Assembly (NCBI GenBank): GCA_027627225.1
Contig: CM051028.1
Span: 29,784,329 to 29,848,328 of the forward strand
Source of the DNA: Congeria kusceri
Taxonomy: Eukaryota; Mollusca; Bivalvia; Myida; Dreissenidae
Reading direction: 5' to 3'
Length of the DNA: 64,000 nucleotides
Below the pieces are notes generated by a model. It had not been told where the DNA came from and did no database searches. It was given only the letters and a program-made list of their open reading frames with translations. Within the stretch, counting starts at the first letter, position 1; each line of letters starts with the position of its first letter. The position numbers and the translations under genes were made by a program. This document shows positions 47,201 to 61,106 of this stretch, piece by piece.

Positions 47201-49909
47201 ATCCTATCTATGGCAGTAGAATATCTGCTCTTGGAGTTTATGTCACTTTGGCAGTAGCGTTGTAGTAATTAATTATCCTATCTCTGGAAATAGAATATCT
47301 GTTGTTGGAGTTTTGTAGCTTTGGCAGTAGCGTTCAAGCAATTCGTTATCCTATCTATGGAAGTAGAATATCTGTTGTTGGAGTTTTTGTCACATTGGCA
47401 GTAGCATTGTGGTAAGTAATTATCCTATCTATGGAAGTAGAATATCTGCTGTTGGAGTTTATATCACTAGGGCAGTAGCGTTGTAGAAATTTGCTATCCT
47501 AGCTATGGAAGTAGAATATTTGCTCTTGGAGTTTTTGCAAACTTTGGCAGTAGCGTTGTAGCAATTCGTTATCCTATCTATGGAAGTAGAATATATGTTG
47601 TTGGAGTTTTTGTCACATTGGCAGTAGCATTGTAGTAAGTAATTATCCTATCTATGGAAGTAGAATATCTGCTGTTGGAGTTTATGTCACTAGGGCAGTA
47701 GCGTTGTAGAAATTCGTCATCCTATCTATGGAAGTAGAATATCTGCTGTTGGAGTTTATGCAGTAGCGTTGTAGCAATTCGTTATCCTAGCTATGGAAGT
47801 GGAATATCTGTTGATGGATTTTTTTTTAACTTTGGCAGAAGCGTTGTAGCAATTCGTTGTCCTAGCTTTGGAAGTATAATATCTGCTGTTGGAGTTTATG
47901 TCACTAGGGCAGTAGGGTTGTAGAAATGTGTTATCCTATCTTTGGAAGTAGAATATTTGCTCTTGGAGTTTATGTCACTAGGCAGCCGCGTGTAGCAATT
48001 CGTTATCCTAGCTATGGAAGTAGAATATCTGCAGTTGCAGTTTATGTCACTAGGGCAGTAGCGTTGTAGCAATTCGTTATCATAGCTATGGAAGTAGACT
48101 ATCTGCTGTTGGAGTTTATTAACTTTAGCAGTATCGTTGCAGCAATTCGTTATCCTAGCTATGGAAGTAGAATATCTGCTGTTGGAGTTTATGTCACTAG
48201 GGCAGTAGCGTTGTAGCAATTCGTTATCCTATCTATGGAAGTAGAATATTTGCTCTTGGAGTTTTTGTAACTTTTGCAGTAGCATGGTAGCAATTCGTTA
48301 TCCTATCAATGGAAGTAGAATATCTGCTGTTGGAGTTTAGGTCACTAGGGCAGTTGCGTTGTAGCAATTCGTTATCCTAGCTATGGAAGTAGAATATCGG
48401 TTGTTGGAGTTTTTTAACTTTAGCAATAGCGTTGTAGAAATTCGTTATCCTAGCTATGGAAGTAGAATATCTGCTGTTGGAGTTTATGTCACTAGGGCAG
48501 TAGCGTTGTAGAAATTCGTTATCCTATCTATGGAAGTAGAATATTTGCTCTTGGAGTTTTTGTAACTTTTGCAGTAGCATTGTAGCAATTCGTTATCCTA
48601 TCTATGGAAGTAGAATATCTGCTGTTGGAGCTTATGTCACTAGGGCAGTTGCGTTGTAGCAATTCGTTATCCTAGCTATGGAAGTAGAATATCGGTTGTT
48701 GGAGTTTTTTAACTTTAGCAGTAGCGTTGTAGAAATTCGTTATCCTAGGTATGGAAGTAGAATATCTGCTGTTGGAGTTTATGTCACAATGGCAGTAGCG
48801 TTGTAGCAATTCGTTATCCTAGCTATGGAAGTAGAATATCTGCTGTTGAAGTTTTTTTTAACTTTAGCAGTATCGTTGCAGCAATTCGTTATCCTAGCTA
48901 TGGAAGTAGAATATCTGCTGTTGGAGCTTATGTCACTAGGGCAGTAGCGTTGTAGCAATTCGTTATCCTAGCTATGGAAGTAGAATATCGATCGTTGGAG
49001 TTTTTTAACTTAAGCAGTAGCGTTGTAGAAATTCGTTATCCTAGCTATGGAAGTAGAATATCTGCTGCTGAAGTTTATGTCACTAGGGCGGTAGCGTTGT
49101 AGCAATTCGTTATCCTAGTTATGGAAGTAGAATATCGGTTGATGGAGTTTTTTTTAACTTTGGCAGTAGCGTTGTAGCAATTCGTTATCCTAAATTTGGA
49201 AGAACAATGTCTGCTGTTGGAGTTTATGTCACTAGGGCAGTTGCGTTGTAGAAATTCGTTATCCTATCTATGGAAGTAGAATATCTGATATTGGAGTTTT
49301 TGTAACTTTGGCAGTAGTTTTGTAGCAATTCGTTATCCTATCTATGGAAGTAGAATATCTGATATTGGAGTTTTTGTAACTTTGGTAGTAACATTGTAGC
49401 AATTCGTTATCCTATCTATGGAAGTAGAATATCTGCTCTTGGAGTTTTTGCCATTTTGGCAGTAGTTTGTAACAATGCGTTGTAGCAATTCGTTATCCTA
49501 TCTATGGAAGTAGAATATCTGCTCTTGGAGTTTTTGTCAGTTTGGTAGTAGTTTTGTTGCAATTCGTTATCCTAGCTATGTAAGTTGAGTATCTGCTGTT
49601 GGGAGTTTTTGTCACTCGGTGAATAGCATAGTAGCAAGTCGTTTTACGTAACTTTGGATTAAGCATATCTGATGTTGGAGTCTAATCAATAGGGAAGTAG
49701 CCTAGAGGCAATTCGTTTATCGTAACTATAGAACTAGCATATCTGATGGTAAAGTTTCGTCACTAACGTTACGGTAGTAGCGTAGAATTATTCGTTGATC
49801 GTAACTGTGGAACTAGCATATCTCCTTTTGGACTTGTGTCACTATGACACTTGCATAGAAGCTATTCGTTAATCGTAACAATAAAACTAGCATATCTGAT
49901 ATTACAGGT
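44221..49909. repeat. Higher-order repeat unit 3 (5689 bp), recombinant
   Basis: B block 44221-46919, C block 46920-49909. Diagnostic bases in the left B block match units 1 and 2 (GCATTTGCATCC, GGGCTAGAATAAATC). The 43-bp B segment near 46.88 kb and the long C block match unit 4. Confidence 0.95.
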
Positions 49910-52900
49910 TAGATCAACATTCCGTATCTATGTTAAGAGAGCAGAAACACATCCACAATCCGTATCTCTGTTACTAGGGCAGAAATACATGCACAATCCA
50001 TTCGTACGTTACTTGGTCAGCAATACATGCAAAGCGTTACTAGGGCAGTAATACATCCAAAATCCGTACTTTTTGTAACTTTCGCAGCAATACATCCACA
50101 ATATGTATGTATTTTACTAAGGAAGTAAATACATGTACAATCCGTATATTTATTTTTTACTAGGGACTCAATGCATCCACAATATGTATGTATTTTACTA
50201 AGGAAGCAATACATCCACAATCTTTACATACGTTACTAGGGCAGCAATACATCCACAATGTCACTAGGACAGTAATAGATTCAATATCCGAATCTATGTT
50301 ACAAGGGCAGCACATATTCCAGAGCGTCACTTGGGCAATAATACATCTACAATCCGTATCTATGTTATTACTGCAGCAATACATTCATAATCCATGTCTA
50401 CCTTTCTAGAGCAGAAATGCAATCACAACATTATTTGGACAGCAATACATCCACAATGTAACTAGTACAGTGTTACACACACAATCCGTATCTACGTGAC
50501 TTGGGCAGCAATACACACAAAATCTCACTTGGGCAGTAAAACATCCAAAATCCGTATCTATGTCACTAATGCAGTAATTCATCCACAGTCCGTATCTACG
50601 GGACAAGGGAAGCAAAATATCGATAATCAGAATCCATGTTACTAAGACTGCAATATATCCACAAACCACATCCACGTTACTATGGCAGCAATACATTCAC
50701 AATGCGATGTACTAGGGCTTCAATTAATCCACAATCCGTATCTAAGTTACAATGGCAATAATGCATCCACAATCCTTATCTGGGTTATTAGGGCAGCAAT
50801 ACATCCACAATCCGTATCCATGTTACCATCCACAATCAGAATGTACATTACCAGGGCTTCAATACATCCACAATCCGTATCTAAGTTACAATGGCAAAAA
50901 CACATCCACAGTCCGTATCTACGTTACTAGGGCAGCAATACATCCACAATCCGTATCTATGTTTCGTGTGCAGCATTTACATCCACAATCCGTATCTATG
51001 TTACCAGGGCTGCAATACATCCTCAATCCGTATCCAGGTTACCATCCACAATCAGAATCAACGCTACTGAGGCAGGAATACATCCACAATCCATATCCAC
51101 GTTACCAGGGCGAGAATAAATCTTCAATCCGTATCTATGTTACTAGAACAGCAATACAACCACAATCCGTATGAACGTTACTGTGGCAGTAATACACCCA
51201 CAGCTTCACAAGGGCAGGTATACATCCACAGTCCGTATAGATGTCACAACTGCAGCAATACATTCACAATCCGTATCTACGTTACTAGGACAGATTGGGA
51301 AATACATTCACAATCCCTATAGATGTCACTACAGCAGCAAAACATCCACAATCCGTATCTACGTTGCTTTGATAGATACTAGGGCAGCAATACATTTACA
51401 ATCCGTATACACGTTACCAGGGCAAAAACACAACCTCACTCCGTACCTAAATTACTAGGGCAGCAATATATCCACAATCCGTATCTAGGATACTAAGGCA
51501 GCACAAGGTTTTTCCACAACGTTACTTTGGCAGTAAAACACCCACAATACGTATCCACGCTACTAAAGAAACAATACATCCACACTCCGTATCTACGATA
51601 TATGGGCAGCGATACATCTACAATCAGTATCCTCGATACTAGAGCAGCTATGCATTCACAATCAGTATCGACGATACTAGAGCAGCAATACATCCACAAT
51701 CAGTATCTGAGATACTAGAGCAGCTACACATCCACAATCAGTATCTGCGATACTAGAGCAGCTATACATTCACAATCAGTACCGACGATACTAGAGCAGC
51801 TATGCATTTATAATCAGTATCGGCGAGACTAGAGCAGCTATGCATTTTGAATCAGCATCGACGATACTAGAGCAGCAATACATAGACAATCAGTATCAGC
51901 GATACTAGAGCAGCTATACATTCACAATCAGTACCGACGATACTAGAGCAGCTATGCATTTATAATCAGTATCCGCTAGACTAGAGCAGCTATGCATTTA
52001 CAATCAGCATCGACGATACTAGAGCAGCAATACATTCACAATCAGTACCTTCGATACAAGAGCAGCTATGCATTCACAATCAGTATCTGCGATAGTAGAG
52101 CAGCAATACATTCACAATCAGTATCTTCGATAGAAGAGCAGCTACGCATCCACAATCAGTATCGTCCATACTAGAGCAGCTATACATTCACAATCAGTAT
52201 CCGCAATACTAGAGCAGCTATACTAGTAGACATTCACAATCAGTATCTGCGATGCTAAAGCAGCAACACATCCACAGTCAGTATCTACCAAAACAGTACT
52301 AGAGCAGCTATACATTCACAATCAGTGTCTACGATACTAGAGCAGCAGCTGCTATTCATCCACAATCAGTATCAACCGTACGTTACTAGATCAGCTATAC
52401 GTCAGTATTTACGATACTTGAGCAGTTATACATTCACAATCAGTATCTACCGTACGATATTAGATAAGCTATACATCCACAATCAATATCAACCGTACGT
52501 TACTAGATCAGCTATACATCAGTATTTACGATACTAGAGCAGCTATACATCCACAATCAGTATCTACCGTACGATACTTGAACAGCTATACATCCACAAT
52601 CAGTATCTTTGGAAGTAGAATATCTGCTGTTGGAGTTTTAGTCACTATGGCAGTAGCATATAAGCAATTCATTATCCTATCTATGGATGTAGAATATCTG
52701 CGGTTGGAGTTTTTGTCACATTGGCAGTAGCGTTGTAGCAATTCATTATCCTATAGCTTTGGAAGTTGGAGTTTTTGTCGCTATGTCAGAAGCGTTGTAG
52801 CAATTCGTAATCCTATCTTTGGAAGTACATGTAGAATATTTGTTGTTGGAGTTTTTGTCACTACGGCAGTAGCGTTAGAGCAATTCGTTATCCTATCTAT

Positions 52901-55598
52901 GGCAGTAGAATATCTGCTCTTGGAGTTTATGTCACTTTGGCAGTAGCGTTGTAGTAATTAATTATCCTATCTCTGGAAATAGAATATCTGTTGTTGGAGT
53001 TTTGTAGCTTTGGCAGTAGCGTTCAAGCAATTCGTTATCCTATCTATGGAAGTAGAATATCTGTTGTTGGAGTTTTTGTCACATTGGCAGTAGCATTGTA
53101 GTAAGTAATTATCCTATCTATGGAAGTAGAATATCTGCTGTTGGAGTTTATATCACTAGGGCAGTAGCGTTGTAGAAATTTGCTATCCTAGCTATGGAAG
53201 TAGAATATTTGCTCTTGGAGTTTTTGCAAACTTTGGCAGTAGCGTTGTAGCAATTCGTTATCCTATCTATGGAAGTAGAATATATGTTGTTGGAGTTTTT
53301 GTCACATTGGCAGTAGCATTGTAGTAAGTAATTATCCTATCTATGGAAGTAGAATATCTGCTGTTGGAGTTTATGTCACTAGGGCAGTAGCGTTGTAGAA
53401 ATTCGTCATCCTATCTATGGAAGTAGAATATCTGCTGTTGGAGTTTATGCAGTAGCGTTGTAGCAATTCGTTATCCTAGCTATGGAAGTGGAATATCTGT
53501 TGATGGATTTTTTTTTAACTTTGGCAGAAGCGTTGTAGCAATTCGTTGTCCTAGCTTTGGAAGTATAATATCTGCTGTTGGAGTTTATGTCACTAGGGCA
53601 GTAGGGTTGTAGAAATGTGTTATCCTATCTTTGGAAGTAGAATATTTGCTCTTGGAGTTTATGTCACTAGGCAGCCGCGTGTAGCAATTCGTTATCCTAG
53701 CTATGGAAGTAGAATATCTGCAGTTGCAGTTTATGTCACTAGGGCAGTAGCGTTGTAGCAATTCGTTATCATAGCTATGGAAGTAGACTATCTGCTGTTG
53801 GAGTTTATTAACTTTAGCAGTATCGTTGCAGCAATTCGTTATCCTAGCTATGGAAGTAGAATATCTGCTGTTGGAGTTTATGTCACTAGGGCAGTAGCGT
53901 TGTAGCAATTCGTTATCCTATCTATGGAAGTAGAATATTTGCTCTTGGAGTTTTTGTAACTTTTGCAGTAGCATGGTAGCAATTCGTTATCCTATCAATG
54001 GAAGTAGAATATCTGCTGTTGGAGTTTAGGTCACTAGGGCAGTTGCGTTGTAGCAATTCGTTATCCTAGCTATGGAAGTAGAATATCGGTTGTTGGAGTT
54101 TTTTAACTTTAGCAATAGCGTTGTAGAAATTCGTTATCCTAGCTATGGAAGTAGAATATCTGCTGTTGGAGTTTATGTCACTAGGGCAGTAGCGTTGTAG
54201 AAATTCGTTATCCTATCTATGGAAGTAGAATATTTGCTCTTGGAGTTTTTGTAACTTTTGCAGTAGCATTGTAGCAATTCGTTATCCTATCTATGGAAGT
54301 AGAATATCTGCTGTTGGAGCTTATGTCACTAGGGCAGTTGCGTTGTAGCAATTCGTTATCCTAGCTATGGAAGTAGAATATCGGTTGTTGGAGTTTTTTA
54401 ACTTTAGCAGTAGCGTTGTAGAAATTCGTTATCCTAGGTATGGAAGTAGAATATCTGCTGTTGGAGTTTATGTCACAATGGCAGTAGCGTTGTAGCAATT
54501 CGTTATCCTAGCTATGGAAGTAGAATATCTGCTGTTGAAGTTTTTTTTAACTTTAGCAGTATCGTTGCAGCAATTCGTTATCCTAGCTATGGAAGTAGAA
54601 TATCTGCTGTTGGAGCTTATGTCACTAGGGCAGTAGCGTTGTAGCAATTCGTTATCCTAGCTATGGAAGTAGAATATCGATCGTTGGAGTTTTTTAACTT
54701 AAGCAGTAGCGTTGTAGAAATTCGTTATCCTAGCTATGGAAGTAGAATATCTGCTGCTGAAGTTTATGTCACTAGGGCGGTAGCGTTGTAGCAATTCGTT
54801 ATCCTAGTTATGGAAGTAGAATATCGGTTGATGGAGTTTTTTTTAACTTTGGCAGTAGCGTTGTAGCAATTCGTTATCCTAAATTTGGAAGAACAATGTC
54901 TGCTGTTGGAGTTTATGTCACTAGGGCAGTTGCGTTGTAGAAATTCGTTATCCTATCTATGGAAGTAGAATATCTGATATTGGAGTTTTTGTAACTTTGG
55001 CAGTAGTTTTGTAGCAATTCGTTATCCTATCTATGGAAGTAGAATATCTGATATTGGAGTTTTTGTAACTTTGGTAGTAACATTGTAGCAATTCGTTATC
55101 CTATCTATGGAAGTAGAATATCTGCTCTTGGAGTTTTTGCCATTTTGGCAGTAGTTTGTAACAATGCGTTGTAGCAATTCGTTATCCTATCTATGGAAGT
55201 AGAATATCTGCTCTTGGAGTTTTTGTCAGTTTGGTAGTAGTTTTGTTGCAATTCGTTATCCTAGCTATGTAAGTTGAGTATCTGCTGTTGGGAGTTTTTG
55301 TCACTCGGTGAATAGCATAGTAGCAAGTCGTTTTACGTAACTTTGGATTAAGCATATCTGATGTTGGAGTCTAATCAATAGGGAAGTAGCCTAGAGGCAA
55401 TTCGTTTATCGTAACTATAGAACTAGCATATCTGATGGTAAAGTTTCGTCACTAACGTTACGGTAGTAGCGTAGAATTATTCGTTGATCGTAACTGTGGA
55501 ACTAGCATATCTCCTTTTGGACTTGTGTCACTATGACACTTGCATAGAAGCTATTCGTTAATCGTAACAATAAAACTAGCATATCTGATATTACAGGT
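49910..55598. repeat. Higher-order repeat unit 4 (5689 bp)
   Basis: B block 49910-52608, C block 52609-55598. Same length as unit 3. Carries GCATTTACATCC and GGGCGAGAATAAATC in the B block, variants shared only with unit 5. Confidence 0.95.
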
Positions 55599-58500
55599 TA
55601 GATCAACATTCCGTATCTATGTTAAGAGAGCAGAAACACATCCACAATCCGTATCTCTGTTACTAGGGCAGAAATACATGCACAATCCATTCGTACGTTA
55701 CTTGGTCAGCAATACATGCAAAGCGTTACTAGGGCAGTAATACATCCAAAATCCGTACTTTTTGTAACTTTCGCAGCAATACATCCACAATATGTATGTA
55801 TTTTACTAAGGAAGTAAATACATGTACAATCCGTATATTTATTTTTTACTAGGGACTCAATGCATCCACAATATGTATGTATTTTACTAAGGAAGCAATA
55901 CATCCACAATCTTTACATACGTTACTAGGGCAGCAATACATCCACAATGTCACTAGGACAGTAATAGATTCAATATCCGAATCTATGTTACAAGGGCAGC
56001 ACATATTCCAGAGCGTCACTTGGGCAATAATACATCTACAATCCGTATCTATGTTATTACTGCAGCAATACATTCATAATCCATGTCTACCTTTCTAGAG
56101 CAGAAATGCAATCACAACATTATTTGGACAGCAATACATCCACAATGTAACTAGTACAGTGTTACACACACAATCCGTATCTACGTGACTTGGGCAGCAA
56201 TACACACAAAATCTCACTTGGGCAGTAAAACATCCAAAATCCGTATCTATGTCACTAATGCAGTAATTCATCCACAGTCCGTATCTACGGGACAAGGGAA
56301 GCAAAATATCGATAATCAGAATCCATGTTACTAAGACTGCAATATATCCACAAACCACATCCACGTTACTATGGCAGCAATACATTCACAATGCGATGTA
56401 CTAGGGCTTCAATTAATCCACAATCCGTATCTAAGTTACAATGGCAATAATGCATCCACAATCCTTATCTGGGTTATTAGGGCAGCAATACATCCACAAT
56501 CCGTATCCATGTTACCATCCACAATCAGAATGTACATTACCAGGGCTTCAATACATCCACAATCCGTATCTAAGTTACAATGGCAAAAACACATCCACAG
56601 TCCGTATCTACGTTACTAGGGCAGCAATACATCCACAATCCGTATCTATGTTTCGTGTGCAGCATTTACATCCACAATCCGTATCTATGTTACCAGGGCT
56701 GCAATACATCCTCAATCCGTATCCAGGTTACCATCCACAATCAGAATCAACGCTACTGAGGCAGGAATACATCCACAATCCATATCCACGTTACCAGGGC
56801 GAGAATAAATCTTCAATCCGTATCTATGTTACTAGAACAGCAATACAACCACAATCCGTATGAACGTTACTGTGGCAGTAATACACCCACAGCTTCACAA
56901 GGGCAGGTATACATCCACAGTCCGTATAGATGTCACAACTGCAGCAATACATTCACAATCCGTATCTACGTTACTAGGACAGATTGGGAAATACATTCAC
57001 AATCCCTATAGATGTCACTACAGCAGCAAAACATCCACAATCCGTATCTACGTTGCTTTGATAGATACTAGGGCAGCAATACATTTACAATCCGTATACA
57101 CGTTACCAGGGCAAAAACACAACCTCACTCCGTACCTAAATTACTAGGGCAGCAATATATCCACAATCCGTATCTAGGATACTAAGGCAGCACAAGGTTT
57201 TTCCACAACGTTACTTTGGCAGTAAAACACCCACAATACGTATCCACGCTACTAAAGAAACAATACATCCACACTCCGTATCTACGATATATGGGCAGCG
57301 ATACATCTACAATCAGTATCCTCCATACTAGAGCAGCTATGCATTCACAATCAGTATCGACGATACTAGAGCAGCAATACATCCACAATCAGTATCTGAG
57401 ATACTAGAGCAGCTACACATCCACAATCAGTATCTGCGATACTAGAGCAGCTATACATTCACAATCAGTACCGACGATACTAGAGCAGCTATGCATTTAT
57501 AATCAGTATCGGCGAGACTAGAGCAGCTATGCATTTTGAATCAGCATCGACGATACTAGAGCAGAAATACATAGACAATCAGTATCAGCGATACTAGAGC
57601 AGCTATACATTCACAATCAGTACCGACGATACTAGAGCAGCTATGCATTTATAATCAGTATCCGCTAGACTAGAGCAGCTATGCATTTACAATCAGCATC
57701 GACGATACTAGAGCAGCAATACATTCACAATCAGTACCTTCGATACAAGAGCAGCTATGCATTCACAATCAGTATCTGCGATAGTAGAGCAGCAATACAT
57801 TCACAATCAGTATCTTCGATAGAAGAGCAGCTACGCATCCACAATCAGTATCGACCATACTAGAGCAGCTATACATTCACAATCAGTATCCGCAATACTA
57901 GAGCAGCTATACTAGTAGACATTCACAATCAGTATCTGCGATGCTAAAGCAGCAACACATCCACAGTCAGTATCTACCAAAACAGTACTAGAGCAGCTAT
58001 ACATTCACAATCAGTGTCTACGATACTAGAGTAGCAGCTGCTATTCATCCACAATCAGTATCAACTTGGAGTTTTTGCAATTTTGGCAGTAGCGTTGTAG
58101 CAATTCGTTATCCGATCTATGGAAGTAGAATATATGTTGTTCGAGTTTTTGTCACATTGGCAGTAGCATTGTAGTAAGTAATTATCCTATATATGGAAGT
58201 AGAATATCTGCTGTTGGAGTTTATGTCATTAGGGCAGTAGCGTTGTAGAAATTCGTCATCCTATCTATGGAAGTAGAATATCGGCTGTTGGAGTTTATGC
58301 AGTAGCGTTGTAGCAATTCGTTATCCTAGCTATGGAAGTAGAATATCTGTTGATGGATTTTTTTTAAACTTTGGCAGTAGCGTTGTAGCAATTCGTTGTC
58401 CTAGCTTTGGAAGTATAATATCTGCTGTTGGAGTTTATGTCACTAGGGCAGTAGGGTTGTAGAAATGTGTTATCCTATCCTTGGAAGTAGAATATTTGCT

Positions 58501-59908
58501 CTTGGAGTTTATGTCACTAGGCAGCAGCGTGTAGCAATTCGTTATCCTAGCTATGGAAGTAGAATATCTGCTGTTGCAGTTTATGTCACTAGGGCAGTAG
58601 CGTTGTAGCAATTCGTTATCCTAGCTATGGAAGTAGACTATCTGCTGTTGGAGCTTTTTAACTTTAGCAGTAGCGTTGTAGCAATTCGTTATCCTAGCTA
58701 TGGAAGTATAATATCTGCTGTTGGAGTTTATGTCACTAGGGCAGTTGCGTTGTAGCAATTCGTTATCCTAGCTATGGAAGTAGAATATCTGCTGTTGGAG
58801 TTTATGTCAGTAGGGCAGTAGGGTTGCTGCAATTCGTTATCCTAGCTATGGAAGTAGAATATCTGCTGTTGGAGTTCATGTCACAATGGCAGTTGCGTTG
58901 TAGCAATTTGTTATCCTAGCTATGGAAGTAGAATATCTGCTGTTGGAGTTTATGTCACAATGGCAGTTGCGTTGTAGCAATTCGTTATCCTAGGTATGGA
59001 AGTAGAATATCTGCTGCTGAAGTTTATGTCACTAGGGCGGTAGCGTTGTAGCAATTCGTTATTCTAGCTATGGAAGTAGAATATCTGTTGTTGGAGTTTT
59101 TTAACTTTAGCAGTAGCGTTGTAGAAATTCGTTTTCCTAGGTATGGAAGTAGAATATCTGCTGTTGGAGTTTATGTCACAATGGCAGTTGCGTTGTAGCA
59201 ATTTGTTATCCTAGCTATGGAAGTAGAATATCGGTTGTTGGAGTTTTTTAACTTTAGCAGTAGCGTTGTAGAAATTCGTTTTCCTAGGTATGGAAGTAGA
59301 ATATCTGCTGCTGAAGTTTATGTCACTAGGGCGCTAGCGTTGTAGCAATTCGTTATCCTAGCTATGGAAGTAGAATATCTGTTGTTGGAGTTTTTTAACT
59401 TTAGCAGTAGCGTTGTAGAAATTCGTTTTCCTAGGTATGGAAGTAGAATATCTGCTGTTGGAGTTTATGTCACAATGGCAGTTGCGTTGTAGCAATTTGT
59501 TATCCTAGCTATGGAAGTAGAATATCGGTTGTTGGAGTTTTTTAACTTTAGCAGGAGCGTTGTAGAAATTCGTTTTCCTAGGTATGGAAGTAGAATATCT
59601 GCTGCTGAAGTTTATGTCACTAGGGCGGTAGCGTTGTAGCAATTCGTTATCCTAGCTATGGAAGTAGAATATCGGTTGTTGGAGTTTTTTAACTTTAGCA
59701 GTAGCGTTGTAGAAATTCGTTTTCCTAGGTATGGAAGTAGAATATCTGCTGCTGAAGTTTATGTCACTAGGGCGGTAGCGTTGTAGCAATTCGTTACCCT
59801 ATCTTTGAAAGTACATGTAGAATATTTGTTGTTGGAGTTTTTGTCACTACGGCAGTAGCGTTAGAGCAATTCGTTGTCCTATCTATGGCAGTAGAATATC
59901 TGATCTTG
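55599..59908. repeat. Higher-order repeat unit 5, truncated (4310 bp)
   Basis: B block 55599-58065, C block 58066-59908. The B block stops mid-monomer after CAGTATCAAC and jumps to a C monomer, an 838-bp deletion relative to 52377-53214 of unit 4. The right end has a rearranged order of C monomers, including a second copy of the block-start variant with AAAGTACATGTAGAATATTT near 59.81 kb, then stops at the retrotransposon fragment. Confidence 0.93.
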
Positions 59909-60564
59909 TGGGATAGGTCTCGGTTTGTGCCATCTACCAGCCTCTATTTCTAGATTATGTGCAGACATTCTTAGCCTAGATAATGCAAATCTGCAACTGT
60001 CTATGTTAATTTGGTATCGATATGGTTGCATTTGAACATCAGAAAATGTACAATAAGATTTTGCTCTCGATGACTCATTAATACCGTTAAGCCAATCTTG
60101 CAGAAAGGCATCATGTAATCTTTGTTAAATAATATCAAAAATAGGTTTACATCCCCAACACCTTGGAAAAGCCATACATGATTAAATCCTAATGATTGCA
60201 GTAAAACATTTACCTTGTATGGCCATGGTGTGGAGTCATGTGTGCTTTCTATCCTTTCATACATATTATCATATACTAGTCTCACATACTTAACATTTTC
60301 CATTTTTTAAATTTTAAACCAATATTTAATTACACTCAGGTAAAATTTAATTTTTAGTGGTGACCTTCCTAATTCTCCATAGACAAAGTTATTTTGGGCT
60401 TGGGCTCTTACTCCAAGTAGCTCTTTACATAATTTTAAATGTATTCTTTCCAATTGTATAATATTGTTATTTAGGCCCCATACCTGTGACCCATATACAT
60501 ATAGTTTATAGTTACTTTTGATTGTTTCTGGATTTTTCCAAGGATTGTAAATCCGGGTTGTCAT
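59909..60564 (-). pseudogene. Non-LTR retrotransposon ORF2 C-terminal fragment, broken
   Basis: On the minus strand, 60307-60564 encodes KLYVYGSQVWG, then QLERIHLKLCKELLGVRAQ and FVYGELGRSPLKIKFY, a pattern seen after the reverse transcriptase domain of many animal LINE-type elements. An in-frame TAA at 60307-60309 interrupts it. The same frame continues with LLQSLGFNHVWLFQGVGD. A frameshift near 60020 then leads to SRLRMSAHNLEIEAGRWH. The 5' end (RT and endonuclease) is absent and the 3' end is cut by the satellite at 59908/59909. A dead fragment. The clade is not determined. Confidence 0.85.
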
Positions 60565-61106
60565 TAAACATGACTAAATCACACTGTTAACACAAACTGT
60601 TTGCATGTATGCTCGTGGCCAGTAAAATGTATAACAGTCATTCGATGAGAATGTAGTGAAAATCCGCAATAATATGTACTATATGTACGGTGTGATCTGT
60701 AATCCGTCTTGTCACTTGAAAAGTAGAGAAGTAGCAATTATTTTATCTTTACTACAGAGGTATTTACATGTATATGCCTTACGAGCAGAAGCACCGTACC
60801 AGCAAACTGTGTGTCGTCACTAGGGGAAAAGCATGTCTGCTATTCGAGTACGTTTCATTAGAACCATTAGTAGCGTAATAGTTATCAAGTGATTGAAACT
60901 AAGGAAGTAGCAAATCTGTAATCCTTGCATTGTCACTAACACCATATCAATGTCGTATCCCTCTATAGTGTCAGTCCAATGCCTGTGACTGTAACAATCA
61001 CGAGTTCTTGCCTGTGGGATGATTAGTGGGTCAGTGGGCGTTAAGTAGTCTGTATATACTATATACTAATTGTCAGTCTTTAAGTCACGAATCCCTTATG
61101 CCTAGG
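60565..61106. other. Unique sequence, no gene seen
   Basis: AT-rich spacer between the retrotransposon fragment and the GC-rich elements, with no coding exon, RNA gene or repeat recognised. Confidence 0.4.

Noticed and set aside
24772..57863. Many open frames of 60-140 codons on both strands in the satellite arrays, with repeated YIHNPY or YCCPSNVDTDCG-like peptides
   Set aside because: The 38-bp monomer is open in several phases, so frames appear on both strands at every unit; no start context, splice signal or known family.
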